DNA of 64,000 bases from Pararge aegeria (taxonomy: Eukaryota; Arthropoda; Insecta; Lepidoptera; Nymphalidae): the NCBI RefSeq assembly GCF_905163445.1, contig NC_053183.1:20832001-20896000 (forward strand), in the 5' to 3' direction. Shown here piece by piece: positions 45,536 through 56,681 of the stretch. Under the pieces are notes generated by a model, which worked only from the letters and a program-made list of their open reading frames with translations, had not been told where the DNA came from and ran no database searches. Made by a program: the position numbers and the translations under genes. The number at the start of each line of letters is the position of its first letter. Position 1 is the first letter of the stretch.

Positions 45536-46523
45536 AGACCTCCAATTGCAAACCTCATCATTGCGTGTGAAAGGTTCGTGGCTATAGTTGAGGATCAAGG
45601 TTGTCGAGCAGGGTTAGGTTGTAATGAATAATTTATTACTAAAACATGATGTTAAACATCAAGGGCTGCTGTTCTCAAAATTAGGGCAAGGTGAAAGGAA
45701 AAATGGTAATCAACAAAAAAATGTCAAAAGTAGGCTAAGCGCTAACATAGTTAGTTAAATTGAAGGTTATCTGAGATAACCATATCACGCTATTCAATAA
45801 ATAATATGAGACTCGGCCTTCGATCTGCCCACGCGGGGACATTGAAGGGCCGAAGGTCGTGTTAGGTGGACGCGATTCCGTAGAGCCAAGGGTAAGTTCA
45901 CACAAAATTGTAACTCACTAGATTACATTAAATTATAGATAATCTATAATCTATTATTTTATAAATGAAGCATTATTGACATCGGTATATCTTGTTTTTT
46001 CTTGAGATGACAGCACGGAAGAAGTCACGAGTTTAATGTCGTAATGTATTTACAAAACAAAGAATGAACGTAAAGAGGAAAAAAATCCGTAACACATTAT
46101 TTTTGTGAAACCTTAACCGGGAATATTTCTACCTCTCCGATTTTGCAACATTTCTCATTCATGCTCCGCTTCATCGTATCATGATGTTATGTCTTATAGT
46201 CTTCCTTGATGAAGATACTAGCTACCACAAAAAGGTTTCTTCAATGTTCCTGAGAGTAGCGCGTTCAGCAAAACAAACGTTGGTTTTCACATCCAATACG
46301 CACCGTTAGAAAGCCATTGCAAATGTCACCAGAACCCCGTGACCAACCCAATGATGCATCGCCCGGCCCCGTCGCTCCACGCATGAGCAGCCGCGGAGTT
46401 TTCTACGCGAGAAACCCGTGGCCTCAGTACAAGATTTTCGCGCTCGCAATCGATGAGTCGTTTTCGAGTATGAAATACTTGAACATCAAAGTAAAATGGA
46501 TCTTTGTTTTATATAGTAATAAT

Positions 46524-46775
46524 TGACGGATCAAGCCCATCTAAGGGTTAGTGTAAAACTATCACCTGTTAACGGAGCAACACTTCACAGGGCAAGCCAG
46601 GAGCCATACATCAATTTGGGGCGTTGGTGTTAAATCTCATGTACCTGAAATTACACCGACAACCATGCCCTTTGACCGGAATACTAGCAGCAGAAATAAG
46701 CATGGTGCAAGTACTTACCCGAACAAGATCTGTCACAAAAAGTCACTGTGTACTGCTACTAAAATTCATATGCAT
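46524..46775 (+). mobile_element. SINE-like repeat, family D, full length
   Basis: ttgacggatcaagcccatct, ctgttaacggagcaacactt, ggcgttggtgttaaatctca, cgacaaccatgccctttgac, cagaaataagcatggtgcaa, gatctgtcacaaaaagtcac. Confidence 0.7.
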
Positions 46776-46887
46776 TTTTTTATAGGTCAAACATGCTTAG
46801 CATTAAGGACTACGTGGACGATTAAAATTATAGCTCTAACCAGGTTGCTTCTTTGATAGTTTTAAATGACAATGTAAGATGGTGGTA

Positions 46888-47072
46888 ACAAAAAAACCAG
46901 CTAAGTTTGTTGTGGGCTTCTTCTTAGATCAGGGCGCATTTGGAACCCTCGTAACTTTAGTTTTAAGTTGACAAATTTAGTTATCGCCATCAACTCACTT
47001 CTATTTAACATGTAATTTGCGCATCAAAAGTGCCATCTATGTGCCTATTTGAATAAAGACATACTTTGGCTT
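46888..47072 (+). mobile_element. LINE 3' UTR fragment (second family), longest copy
   Basis: Begins gctaagtttgttgtgggctt, continues through ggaaccctcgtaactttag and ends catctatgtgcctatttgaa then taaagac. No coding sequence is attached. Confidence 0.7.
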
Positions 47073-48050
47073 TAGCTCTGGATTTTGACACAAGGTTTTG
47101 AAGCAAAAATCAGAAATACAGGCTACTCTAAAGCAAGTGTAATAAACCTATTTTTCTTTGACAATACAGAGTTTGATATGCGAAAACGACTACTCGATTA
47201 CGAGCGACAAAATCTTGTACTTAGACTACCGGTATCAGCCCACACCGCACCGCGCCGCGTCGCACCCGCCACTGTGATGCGAAAGCGATAAATGGAGCGG
47301 CGCGGGTTGCGGACGCGTGGCGGGCCCTCACTCGCAAACTGCTGCAAGATGAAACAGAACCTACGGCACATGAGTACATGCGTGATATGAAAGTCTCTCT
47401 CTTTCCAAACTTTACAAGGTGCATGTCCACGGCACAATTCCTCTATCGGTTTAAGAAATACTTAGGCCTATTAATGGTGCGTATTATTATTGTCACATGT
47501 GATTGGCACCGAGTGGTGTTGATATATTGACGTATTCAGTTAGTAACGCAGCCATAAGCAAACATTATTGAAATACGACTGGTAGTACCTACGACTAGGT
47601 GCATTTGAAGCGCTGATAGCGCATTGCACATGCAAAGAAATCCAGGTGTCTATGCATTTCGTTTGTGTCATACTCAATAACGAGTTCACGTGCTTCTTGA
47701 TGGGTACATCAATATCTACAAAGGATCTATAAAGGTGATGGATCGAGTACTCGTTTATTACTCGGTAACTGGGATACTCGGGTTTTTGATTATAAGGTAC
47801 TCGTACCCAGCCGAAAGCTCGGCTTAAATGCCTCGTGATTCGGCTAACACGAGTCAGATAGTAAGGTACTGGGAATTTGTATAAAAGCTTTCAGTTTCCC
47901 TATTTTTTTTAGGTAATCGATAGGTTTAACAAGTGTTTTTTATTATTTTATTTATAGAAATTTATTCTCAGTTGCCGTTTTAAGAATTGTTTTAAAGTTA
48001 ACTTACTAGGCAGAATAGTTCTTCTTTATGCTCACTTAAGAAAAAATCGA
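47073..48050. other. No assigned gene; GC-rich patch at about 47235-47345
   Basis: The patch (caccgcaccgcgccgcgtcg) is open on the minus strand in two frames but lacks any recognised motif. The rest is ordinary AT-rich DNA before the minisatellite. Confidence 0.4.
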
Positions 48051-49613
48051 GAACGACACTTGCTTCCTGTATACGAGACTTACTTAACTTGCATAAGGAC
48101 ACTTGCACTATGTATGCGCGACTTACTTAATGTGCATAAACGACACTTGCTATCTGTATACGAAACGTACTTAACTTACATAAAAGACACTTGCACTATG
48201 TATGCGCGACTTACTTAACTTGCATAAACGACACTTGCTTTCTGTATACGAGACGTACTAAACATGCATAAAAGACACTTCTTCCTATATACGAGACGTA
48301 TCAAAATTGCATGAAAGGCACTTGCTTCTTGTATACGAGACGTACTAAACATGCATAAACCACACTCGCGCACTGTATACGAGACGTACCAAACTTGCAT
48401 AAACCACACTCGCGCACTGTATACGAGACGTACTAAACATGCATAAACCATACTCGCGCACTGTATACGAGACGTACTAAACTTGCATAAACCACACTCG
48501 CGCACTGTATACGAGACGTACTAAACATGCATAAACCACACTCGCGCACTGTATACGAGACGTACCAAACTTGCATAAACCACACTCGCGCACTGTATAC
48601 GAGACGTACTAAACTTGCATAAACCACAATCGCGCACTGTATACGAGACGTACTAAACTTTCAAAAAAACACTTGCTTACAGTGTACGAGACGTACTTAA
48701 CTTGCATAAAAGACACTTGTACTATGTATACGAAACGTACTAAACTTTCATAAACCACACTTGCTTCCTGTATACGAGACGTAATAAACTTGCATAAACG
48801 ACACATGCTTCCTGTATACGAGACGTACTAAACCTGCATAAACGACAATTGATTCCTGTATACGAGACGTACAAAACTTGCTTGAAAGGCACTTTCTTCC
48901 AGTATACGAGAAGTACTAAATTTGCATAAACGACACATGCTTCCTGTATACGAGACGTACTAAACCTGCATAAACGACAATTGATTCCTGTATACGAGAC
49001 GTACAAAACTTGCTTGAAAGGCACTTTCTTCCAGTATACGAGACGTACTAAATTTGCATAAACGACACATGCTTCCTGTATACGAGACGTACTAAACCTG
49101 CATAAACGACAATTGCTTCCTGTATACGAGACGTACAAAACTTGCTTGAAAGGCACTTTCTTTCAGTATACGAGACGTACTAAATTTGCATAAACGACAC
49201 ATGCTTCCCGTATAAACTTGCATAAAACATACTCGCGCACTGTATACGAGACGTACTAAACTTGCAAAAAAGGTACTTGCTTCCAGTATACGAGACGTAC
49301 TAAACTTGCTTGAAAGGCACTTGCTTCCAGTATACGAGACGTACTAAACTTGCAAAAAAGGTACTTGCTTCCAGTATACGATACGTACTTAACTTGCATA
49401 AAAGACACATGCGCTGTGTATGCGAGACGTACTATACTTGCATAAACGGCACATGCTGCCTGTATACGAGACGTAATAAACTTGCATTAAATACACTTAC
49501 GCCTTATATACGAGACGTCCAAAACGTGCATAAACGAAACTTGCTTCCTGTATACGAGACGTGATAAACTTGCATAAAATACTCTTGCTTCATGTATGTA
49601 TGTATTCGAGACG
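48051..49613. repeat. 44-bp minisatellite, about 35 copies, with 132-bp higher-order units
   Basis: Tandem units built on gcataaacgacacttgcttc .. tgtatacgagacgtactaaa. The left part (about 48340-48650) alternates near-identical units with actcgcgcactg. The middle part (48790-49210) repeats a three-unit block every 132 bases: the marker acacatgctt occurs at 48801, 48933, 49065 and 49197. The right part (49210-49613) is irregular. Because 132 is divisible by three, minus-strand frames stay open across the block, but the resulting peptides are by-products of the repeat. Confidence 0.95.
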
Positions 49614-50483
49614 TTTTCAGACAACTTAAGGAAGGTAAGATTTTTCTGAATTTTGTTAAGCCCTCTAGTGAAGCAGGCAGAAGCCAAGATACAGTCAAGA
49701 ATAAGGAAATGGTGACGAAGCTAACGTGTGTAATATTACACGAACCATTTAGAGCCACTAAATAACTCAAAATCTATTTAACATAAACACATGAAATTTG
49801 GTTTACTTATAGAAACCCATTGAATTAACTAGAACCCCAACATTTATAAGCACACCTCAAACGGTTATTGAGATATTAACGTCTATAAATAGGAAAGCAT
49901 CAGTAACCAAAGAATTTTACGATTTCGTAATAATATTATAGCGCACGCAATATTTTAACACCTAGCGCCTGTCACAGTTTCATAGCAAATACCTACTTAC
50001 GTGTTTAATAATAATATATAATATTTAACAGAAAAGTATAAATAATAATTGACCGAACAAAGCTATGTTTTAGAGTTAGTTTCGGTGAAATCGCATTTGG
50101 TCCGTCCGTGTGTCAGAGCCCTTGTCACTTCCGAATTAAGGAACGTAGTAACACCAAAATCACAAATAATGTGTTAACGGTGCGTAGGTTGAGCCACACA
50201 TCTAAATTGCAGTTTGCATCAAGTCTTCGTCGGCATACAGAAAGGCAATCAAAGCAAAGATGAAACAGTCCTTTGCAAGTAGGGTTGCCACGAAAACTAC
50301 TTTCATTAAAACTTTCGTGAGCTATAAGTTTTCTCACTTCGCTTCTGGTTCGCGTCCGGACTGTTGATCCAGGTAGGATCAATTCATTCACATTAAGCTA
50401 GGCATGTTATCTTTATTTTTGCTTACTAGCTGTGCCCCACCATTCACTAGGGGTTCGAGCCATGTGCTAGCTAACTAAGGCAA

Positions 50484-50690
50484 ACTTCCTTACTCCATAT
50501 TGCATGCGAAAATGTGGTTGTTAGTTTGTCCTTCCTTTATGCCCTAACTTGGCAACCAAACAAATTGATTTTTTGCAAAGAGTCAGGTGAAAAGATAAAG
50601 GCTATATTCAATGCAACTTTTTATCCCAAGGAAACAAACCACATTGTAAAGAATTGTAATAAACGCGGTCAATAGCTAGTTGAGTAAATT
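50484..50690 (+). mobile_element. Helitron-like non-autonomous element
   Basis: atgcgaaaatgtggttgtta, ttatgccctaacttggcaac, tttttatcccaaggaaacaa, aataaacgcggtcaatagct then agtt. Same subfamily as the 10.6-kb copy. Confidence 0.65.
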
Positions 50691-51154
50691 ATGTTGGCGT
50701 AAGTTAGAAGTGCGTGTTGGAGATCAAATTCGGTCGCATTGAAAGGAAGGCTGAAGCCCTAACCATGAGGCTAGTGTCCCGATAGGCTCTACTCGTACGT
50801 CCATTCCGATTTCCATACGCTAAACCTTTGAGTTACAGACACTTCAAATTGGCAGCCCTATAGAAGGTTCTCGTAGCTATCTCTCCGGGAGCATGCATAA
50901 AGGTACGGTGTCTGAACGACGGCGGTGTGGGGATCGATTCGCAATAAGTGGGAATCCGTGCCACGACTCCCGGCGCCGCCCGTGTAATAATGGAGCTGGT
51001 ATATTGACGCTGCAGACAGCGAGGCTTATCTATAAACTTCACGTCGCTCAGCGTGCTATAAAACTGAACTAGGTATCTATGCTTGAGATTTCTAGTGCAA
51101 TGAAACTATTCGCCAAAGAACCATGGTCGCAGGTAGGGCTGCATCGGTTGACAG

Positions 51155-51415
51155 ATAAATAAATAAATATACTACGACAATACACTCATCGCCATCTAGC
51201 CCCAAAGCAAGCATAGCTTGTGGTATGGGTACTAAGATTACTGATGAATACTTTTATGAATAATATACATCAATATAATAGAATATACATATAAACACCC
51301 AGACACTGAAATACATTCATGCTCAATACACAAACATTTTCTAGTAGTGGGAATCGAACCCACGGCCTTGGGCTCAGAAAGCAGGGTTGCTACAAATTGC
51401 GCCAATCGGCCGTCA
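51155..51415 (-). mobile_element. SINE family B, full length
   Basis: Inverted copy from aaataaataaatatactacg to ttgcgccaatcggccgtcaa. The head retains the cccacggccttgggctcaga and gaatcgaacccacgg stretches. Confidence 0.85.
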
Positions 51416-52524
51416 AGGACCGATGGATATTGGAGTCGAGCGGAGACCATGTACGTATTGGCGAACGTAGATTTTGTAGTCAACTTTCCGAAAGCAGCTC
51501 TCATCGACTGCATGCCAAAAGGTAGAATTTCTATTGCATAAAAAAAAGTATAGATGTCTTTTTAAATAGCGCAGGGAAAGCGATCTACATAGTCCAGCAT
51601 ACTGCAACTTAACTACTGTCGCTAGTTACTATATGTGGAGCCAGTGGACTGACAGACCTACCACAGTATGACATAATAGATACAGTACTTCGATGAGAGC
51701 TCGTGGTAAATGCCAACGTCTCATCGTCTAAACTGCGTTGGGAGAATATAATTCTGTATCAAACAGGCTACGTAACTCAGTCACTACCGAGGTCATTATG
51801 GTTCGTTGGACTTCTGTAAGACTCCGAAGTTCCGACTCTGCGTAAATATATACGTTCGAAATGATATTCCTCCAAATATAGGTAAGTTAGGTAAATCTTG
51901 GTTCCATTGCTATCAACATTAAATAAATATTACAATTTCTTCTTTTTTATAGCCTGTTAGCCTGTTAAGTTTCTTCATTCATTGTCATCACTCAAATGTT
52001 GAACTGTTGAATATATATTTTTTTAATTTTGATGGAGTGGGTTATCTTATAGGCCCAGGGCGCGGAGTATTTTAATATTATTGATTTAGTATGTTACTAC
52101 TGTAAGCTTACTGAGTATTACCATGCTCGGCACGACCCGGAAATCAAACCGAATCCACAGTCGAGCATCCTAGACCAACGAGGCATTAATAGTAAGGTCA
52201 AACATATAACACACTTCATATAGCATTTAGAGTTACAAATAGCGTATAAATAGACAGGTCCGCATTATTTATGTATCGAACAATGGCAGGGAGATGCCGC
52301 GTGACACGATAACCCACTTCCTGCGCCAATCAATAGCGGCGCCGCGCGCTGCAGCCGCCGCCGGTGGGCAGGCCTAGCTGCAGGCGGAATCAGGATCGTA
52401 GAGGCACTGACCACACTAGTAAAACTACAAGACCTACTAACGACATGAACTTCCCTAGGTGGAAAGTGGCGAGTGTTGACACAGCATAAGATCGTACTAA
52501 CCTGTTTCCTAATTTCTTTTTTTT

Positions 52525-52842
52525 TTATTCCACTACAAGTTAGCCAATGACTGCAATCCTACATAGGCAAATGAAGATGTTTAAAATGGCAACGGGCTAA
52601 CCTGTTTTGGGTATTAAACCCCTAATCGGTTTACACGCGACATCGTACCGGAACGCTGAATCGTTAAGCGGCACGTCTTTGTCGGTAGGGTGGTAACCAG
52701 CCACGGCAGAAGCCCCCCACCCGACCAGACGACAGAAATTTTGAAATTGTAAATTCCAAAATCGTGCCTGCCAGGGATCGTGCCCGGGACCTCACACTTT
52801 GAAACCACAGGGCTTACAGCTGCGCCGGAGAGGTCGTCAGGG
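52525..52842 (-). mobile_element. SINE family C, full length
   Basis: Inverted complete copy: attccactacaagttagcca end, gacatcgtaccggaacgctg, ggcacgtctttgtcggtagg, then the head ggatcgtgcccgggacctca and cttacagctgcgccgg. A second copy follows 22 bases later. Confidence 0.8.
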
Positions 52843-52864
52843 AAGTGTATGGCAGTTCAATGAA

Positions 52865-53075
52865 GCCCTGATTAGTTCCTATGCGGCATCGTACCGAACC
52901 ACTAAATCGCTTGGCGGCACGTCACGTCTATACCGGTAGGGTGTTAACAAGCCACGGGAAAACCGTAAAAGAAATCTGGATAAATTCTGAAATTAAACTC
53001 CCAAACTGTTTACCGGGAATCGAACTTCGACTTAAGATCACAGCGCTTCCCACTGGGCCAGGAAAGTATACATGA
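52865..53075 (-). mobile_element. SINE family C, second copy in tandem
   Basis: Inverted: gcggcatcgtaccgaaccac, gcttggcggcacgtcacgtc, then accgggaatcgaacttcgac and cttcccactgggccagg. It lacks the 3' third. Confidence 0.75.
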
Positions 53076-53358
53076 ACACTTTCACATATTTCAAGCTTAA
53101 TTCATTTCGGAATAAAAAGAAGTATCATATATGCAAACACACAATACGGATCGATAGTCCGGAAAGTGGGTTGCCGTGCCACAGCCCGGCCTCACCGGGA
53201 GATGTCCCGGTGTAGTCAAATAAGAGTATCGCTCAGTGAGCCCGTAGTGGGCGACTCACCTCGCCAGGAGGGTTAAACTCTTCGTTTTTCTTAACATTAA
53301 CATCGAAATCCTCATATTTATGTCCCAAATTAGTATTAACCCTCCTCCCATATGAGGG

Positions 53359-53532
53359 ACTAGCAGCTGTTGCCCACAGCTTGTTGCGCCTTTTTTATAA
53401 ATCCCACGGGAATCGTACATTTTTTCGGAACAAATCACTAAGTCTTAATCTAAGTCTATTGAAAATTTAATTCAAATTGGAAAATAACAAACATCCATAC
53501 ATCCATCCGTAAGTTACTGTAAGTTAATAAAC
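53359..53532 (-). mobile_element. Helitron-like non-autonomous element
   Basis: Inverted: actagcagctgttgcccaca, cttttttataaatcccacgg, tacattttttcggaacaaat, ending acatccatacatccatccgt. Parallels the 5.1-kb copy. Confidence 0.6.
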
Positions 53533-54370
53533 GCTTTAATTTTACAACACCTTTAGTACAGATAGGTATACATTTGGCGGCCTTATAGCTTCGGAGCGAT
53601 TTCGGTTAGATACCTTAAGAAAAATTGCATAAAAGACGGCTAAATAAGGACACATACTTGGTCTTGGTCTTTACTTTATTACGTGTGCGATATGTACCTT
53701 GTTACTACTCCCTGTTGCCTATACACAGCATTGAGCATTTGCCCCAGATTAATATGATACTACTAGTAGTGCCACTCAAATGTTTATTATTTAAGCAGTG
53801 CCACAATATGGAACCACATGACATCGCAGTTGCACATGTCAGTGACCACGCGGTTCTGCGATTTTTACACAGATGGCAGCACCCAAAAATTAATATTAAA
53901 ATTCTACAATAGAGGTCAGTGGTATCACAGAATTTAAAATGGTAGGTACCTACCTAGCATTGATGAACAGGAACTAAACCCAACTAAATAGTACGCAACG
54001 GTGCGAAATTATCAGACACCTAACGTCTCAGTATTTTCTGAGGTTATAGTTGTTAGATTAGTTACTACTTACCAAAATTTTTGTGTGTAGACATAAAGAT
54101 ACTCCTTTGTATACACAGGCATATTACACGCCACGCCAAATTGACGCTTTTAACGAAATTAGGCGCGCAGCTGCGCTTCCAAATATATTTCTGATTATAG
54201 CGTGCAGATAGCTGCGGCTCAATCGCAGCTTGTGTATCATGCTACATATTTTACTGCATATTACCATAGCTCCTAACTCCTCTAATTATCATGGCAGTAT
54301 AGATGTCAATGTCAATGTTACAGATTCGGTTGTGCATAAATCTGAACAAAGTTAAACTAAATTTACAGAT

Positions 54371-54415
54371 TGTGTGCTGTCCTTTTCACAATGATTGTGA
54401 CAAGGACAGCACACA
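54371..54415. repeat. Near-perfect 22-base hairpin with a one-base loop
   Basis: Arms 54371-54392 and 54394-54415 differ by a single T/G position, around ctgtccttttcacaat and its inverse. Confidence 0.85.
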
Positions 54416-54685
54416 CAACAATCACATTTATCGTGATCATGCAGATGTTGAGAAATGTCAATTTAATTAATGCACAATTATTAAATACTATACAGAACTG
54501 GCGTCACTCTGTGAAAGGCTTTAAATCAGTATACTGTAACAACACTATAATTTTTGCGAAAGTTGTATATACTTGGTCCATATTTGAAAAGACATCCATG
54601 GTATATAGTGGTTCACATAACCACTATTACGCCAATGATGTCTTGCTTATAAGTCTTGTAATTTTCTCTGGTTTGGGAGGGTTCA

Positions 54686-54845
54686 TCTGATGCTGGTTAC
54701 CCACCCTACCGACAAAGCTGTGCCGCCAATCTGCTAAGCGTTTCAGGATGATGCAGCATAGACACCAATTGAAGTTCCATACTCCAAAAAAGCTTGCCCA
54801 TTACAATCTTAAGACTGCATTATCACTTGCCATCAAATGAGACTG
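54686..54845 (+). mobile_element. SINE family C, 3' half
   Basis: ctggttacccaccctaccga, caaagctgtgccgccaatct, then ttaagactgcattatcactt and gccatcaaatgagactgatg. Confidence 0.6.
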
Positions 54846-55066
54846 ATGGACAAACTTGTGGATTAAAATATCTATATCCGTATTCATCATTTGTAACATT
54901 AGGGCACCAAAATACACCTGGTTTCCACCAATCTGGTTATTTAATTAATTATTTTTCAAGAGGATACAAGACAGTTATTCTAAAACTGTCAAAACATTGT
55001 ATCAAAAATGTTATGTCTACATAATATTATTGTTTCCAAAATGAAAAACAGGCCTTTGGGTTTTGT

Positions 55067-55072
55067 TTTATT
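55067..55072 (-). terminator. Polyadenylation signal of RpL35A
   Basis: AATAAA on the minus strand, 22 bases past the RpL35A stop codon. It implies a very short 3' UTR, which is usual for ribosomal protein genes. Seen directly; the cleavage site is inferred to lie shortly beyond. Confidence 0.75.
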
Positions 55073-55093
55073 TTAGACTTATATTACAAAGGT

Positions 55094-56625
55094 TTAGATC
55101 CTTGATGGATACAACATCTGAAAAGAGGGAAAAAAAACATTATTAGTAAAATATGAATTAAGGCAATATAGTGTTCAATCTAACCAGGTGGTTCAAGGTG
55201 TGGCACTTTACTAGAACCACTTAATTGGTGGACAGGAGCCACCCGGACACACGAGTCTCAAGATAGTAAATTTCATACAAAAATTGAGGTGGAGTGACAT
55301 GAATTTGCCATGTGTTGTTGGTTCAATTGCAAGCTTATTTCTGCTGACAAGCAGCTTTGCTGTGGACTGGCAATGAAGGGGGCAGTTGCTGGTGTAATTA
55401 AAAGCACATAAAGCTCAACATCTGCACTGCAGGTTATTGGGCACAGGGCAGCACTTTGTAGGATGTGTTTCTAGCATGCCATGCTAAGTGTTGCCCTGTT
55501 TATAGGCAATTTTTTGTCCATATACCATCAAATGGACCATCTGTTCAGAAAATTTGATCCAGCGTATTAATAGAAAAATATTTCTTACCACGCGTATTCT
55601 GTGTCCCATAGCTTGTGCAGGTAAGTTAGACTTGAACCTGGCACGAAGGCTGCCAGAGCTGCCGTGAGGCCGGGTCACTTTGCCCCAGATTGCACGCAGC
55701 TTAGTCTTCTTGCCCCGTGGCCCTCCGGGGATGGGAGTCCTCTTCTTTGCTCTGTATACATACACACACTTCTTGCCAGTGTAGAACATTGCATCTTCTC
55801 TGTTACGTGCACCTTCAACCTGGAAATATGAAACATAATTGAATATTTGCATAAGTTTATGAAAAGAAATATAAATATTTCATAACTTTATCAGTGAATA
55901 TTTTGTCAACACTAGTTGTTCAGGTTTCAAATGTCATAAACCATCATTTAGAAATAAAATAATTTATTATTTTATTCCCTATAAATATTATGGATAGAAT
56001 TGCTACCTTCATATTAATAATTTTAATAAAATACTGGTTGTACCCACCCATGCTTTGCTAAGACCCTGTTTCCCAAAGTAACTCAAGGAATAAATTATAT
56101 ACTTGAAACGCTTATAAGTTGTAACTAAGTGTAACATTTTTAAGTCAATTCAAGAGAATGTAATAGCTGAGTAAAAGTGTAAAAGTTAAGCAAACTAGAA
56201 CATATTGAAGTTGATGTTGGTGTAGAATTTTTGAATAACAAATACTGTATTCTATAAAACTTTAACAATACTACTAATGTAATATTATTGTTTCTAGGTT
56301 AATTTTTATCTCATATTTCCGCTATATAATATATACGTATCTAAATTTTAGATACAGGCAACAATTACAACTACAAAAACATAACCTCAAAATTACATAC
56401 TTTTAGGAGAGCTGTGTTTTCATGCTGGTTGCGAAGACCACGTCTGTACCCTGAGAACACTGCTTTAGCATACAGCCTTCCGTGGCGGGCCTTAGATGAC
56501 ACCTTACGAACGGCCTTTGGGGGCTCAGCGGGTGCTGCGGGAGCCGCCTTCGCTGCCTTCTCCTTGGGGGCTTTGCTTTTGGGCGCCTTCGCCTTGGGCG
56601 CAGTCGACGGCGCAGCGTCACTCAT
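55094..56625 (-). CDS. RpL35A: Ribosomal protein L35A (eL33), complete, 3 coding exons
   Basis: Structural protein of the cytosolic large ribosomal subunit. Coding exons on the minus strand are 56625-56401 (75 codons), 55819-55589 (77 codons) and 55117-55094 (7 codons plus stop), giving 159 residues. All introns are phase 0 with GT..AG ends (donors gtatgt and gtaaga; acceptors ccag and gcag-like). Residues 1-48 are a low-complexity Ala/Lys/Pro extension; such extensions are known for insect eL33. Residues 49-159 are the conserved core, with RHGRLYAKAVFSGYRRGL, ENTALLK, EGARNREDAMFYTGK, IWGKVTRPHG, FKSNLPAQAMGHRIRV and the universal C-terminus MLYPSRI, which is encoded by the tiny last exon. 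The start is the first ATG of the frame. It lies head-to-head with DNAJC3. Identity is recognised by family similarity, and the exon joins follow from the splice signals and the unbroken protein. Confidence 0.96.
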
Positions 56626-56675
56626 TCCTTAAACCCAACGTTAAAACCACTACAATAAAATTATCACGTATTGTC

Positions 56676-56681
56676 AAGAGG
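56676..56681 (-). promoter_or_regulatory. Possible TOP-like transcription start of RpL35A
   Basis: The minus strand reads CCTCTT here, 51-56 bases upstream of the RpL35A ATG. Ribosomal protein mRNAs usually begin with a C followed by a pyrimidine run (5' TOP). This is the best such run close to the start codon, but it is short and no TATA box is evident. A 5' UTR intron cannot be excluded. Confidence 0.25.

Larger units (their letters stand above)
43481..46523. other. No gene seen; LINE remnants
   Basis: Besides the LINE pieces at 44.6 and 45.2-45.5 kb, it contains a palindromic stretch at about 45809-45860 (cggccttcgatctgccc .. gggccgaaggtcg), which is MITE-like, and a GC-rich exon-like stretch at 46310-46460. 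Confidence 0.45.
49614..52524. other. No gene seen; scattered repeats and GC-rich patch
   Basis: Contains the Helitron-like unit at 50484 and the SINE at 51155. The open frame at 50125-50391 (minus) and the stretch at 50870-51045 (cttcccggcgcc-type composition) are unrecognised. 52311-52400 is very GC-rich (gcggcgccgcgcgctgcagc). Confidence 0.4.
53533..55066. other. No gene seen downstream of RpL35A
   Basis: Holds a fragment like the 22186 repeat (tacatttggcggccttatag, near 53570), the hairpin at 54371 and the family C SINE at 54686. Open frames of 95 and 106 codons at 53625 and 54370 have no motif; the second starts inside the hairpin. Confidence 0.5.

Noticed and set aside
48215..49156. 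Long minus-strand open frames (up to 138 codons) reading repeats such as RLVYSARVWFMQV and VSYTGINCRLCRFSTSRI
   Set aside because: They lie wholly inside the 44-bp minisatellite, and their periodicity follows from the 132-bp unit. No start, domain or splice evidence supports a protein.
48051..49613. CRISPR-like array
   Set aside because: The units are contiguous 44-bp repeats without unique spacers, and the window is eukaryotic.
53570..53630. Possible regulatory stretch tacatttggcggccttatag
   Set aside because: It is a fragment of a dispersed repeat also seen at 22186, so it is not specific to this site.
54370..54690. 106-codon plus-strand frame
   Set aside because: Begins inside a hairpin repeat and its end abuts a SINE. 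No conserved motif.
4137..54845. Possible tRNA genes (A and B boxes such as gttcgaatccc)
   Set aside because: All are heads of SINE copies. None forms a full cloverleaf with an intact acceptor stem, and each continues into a SINE body.
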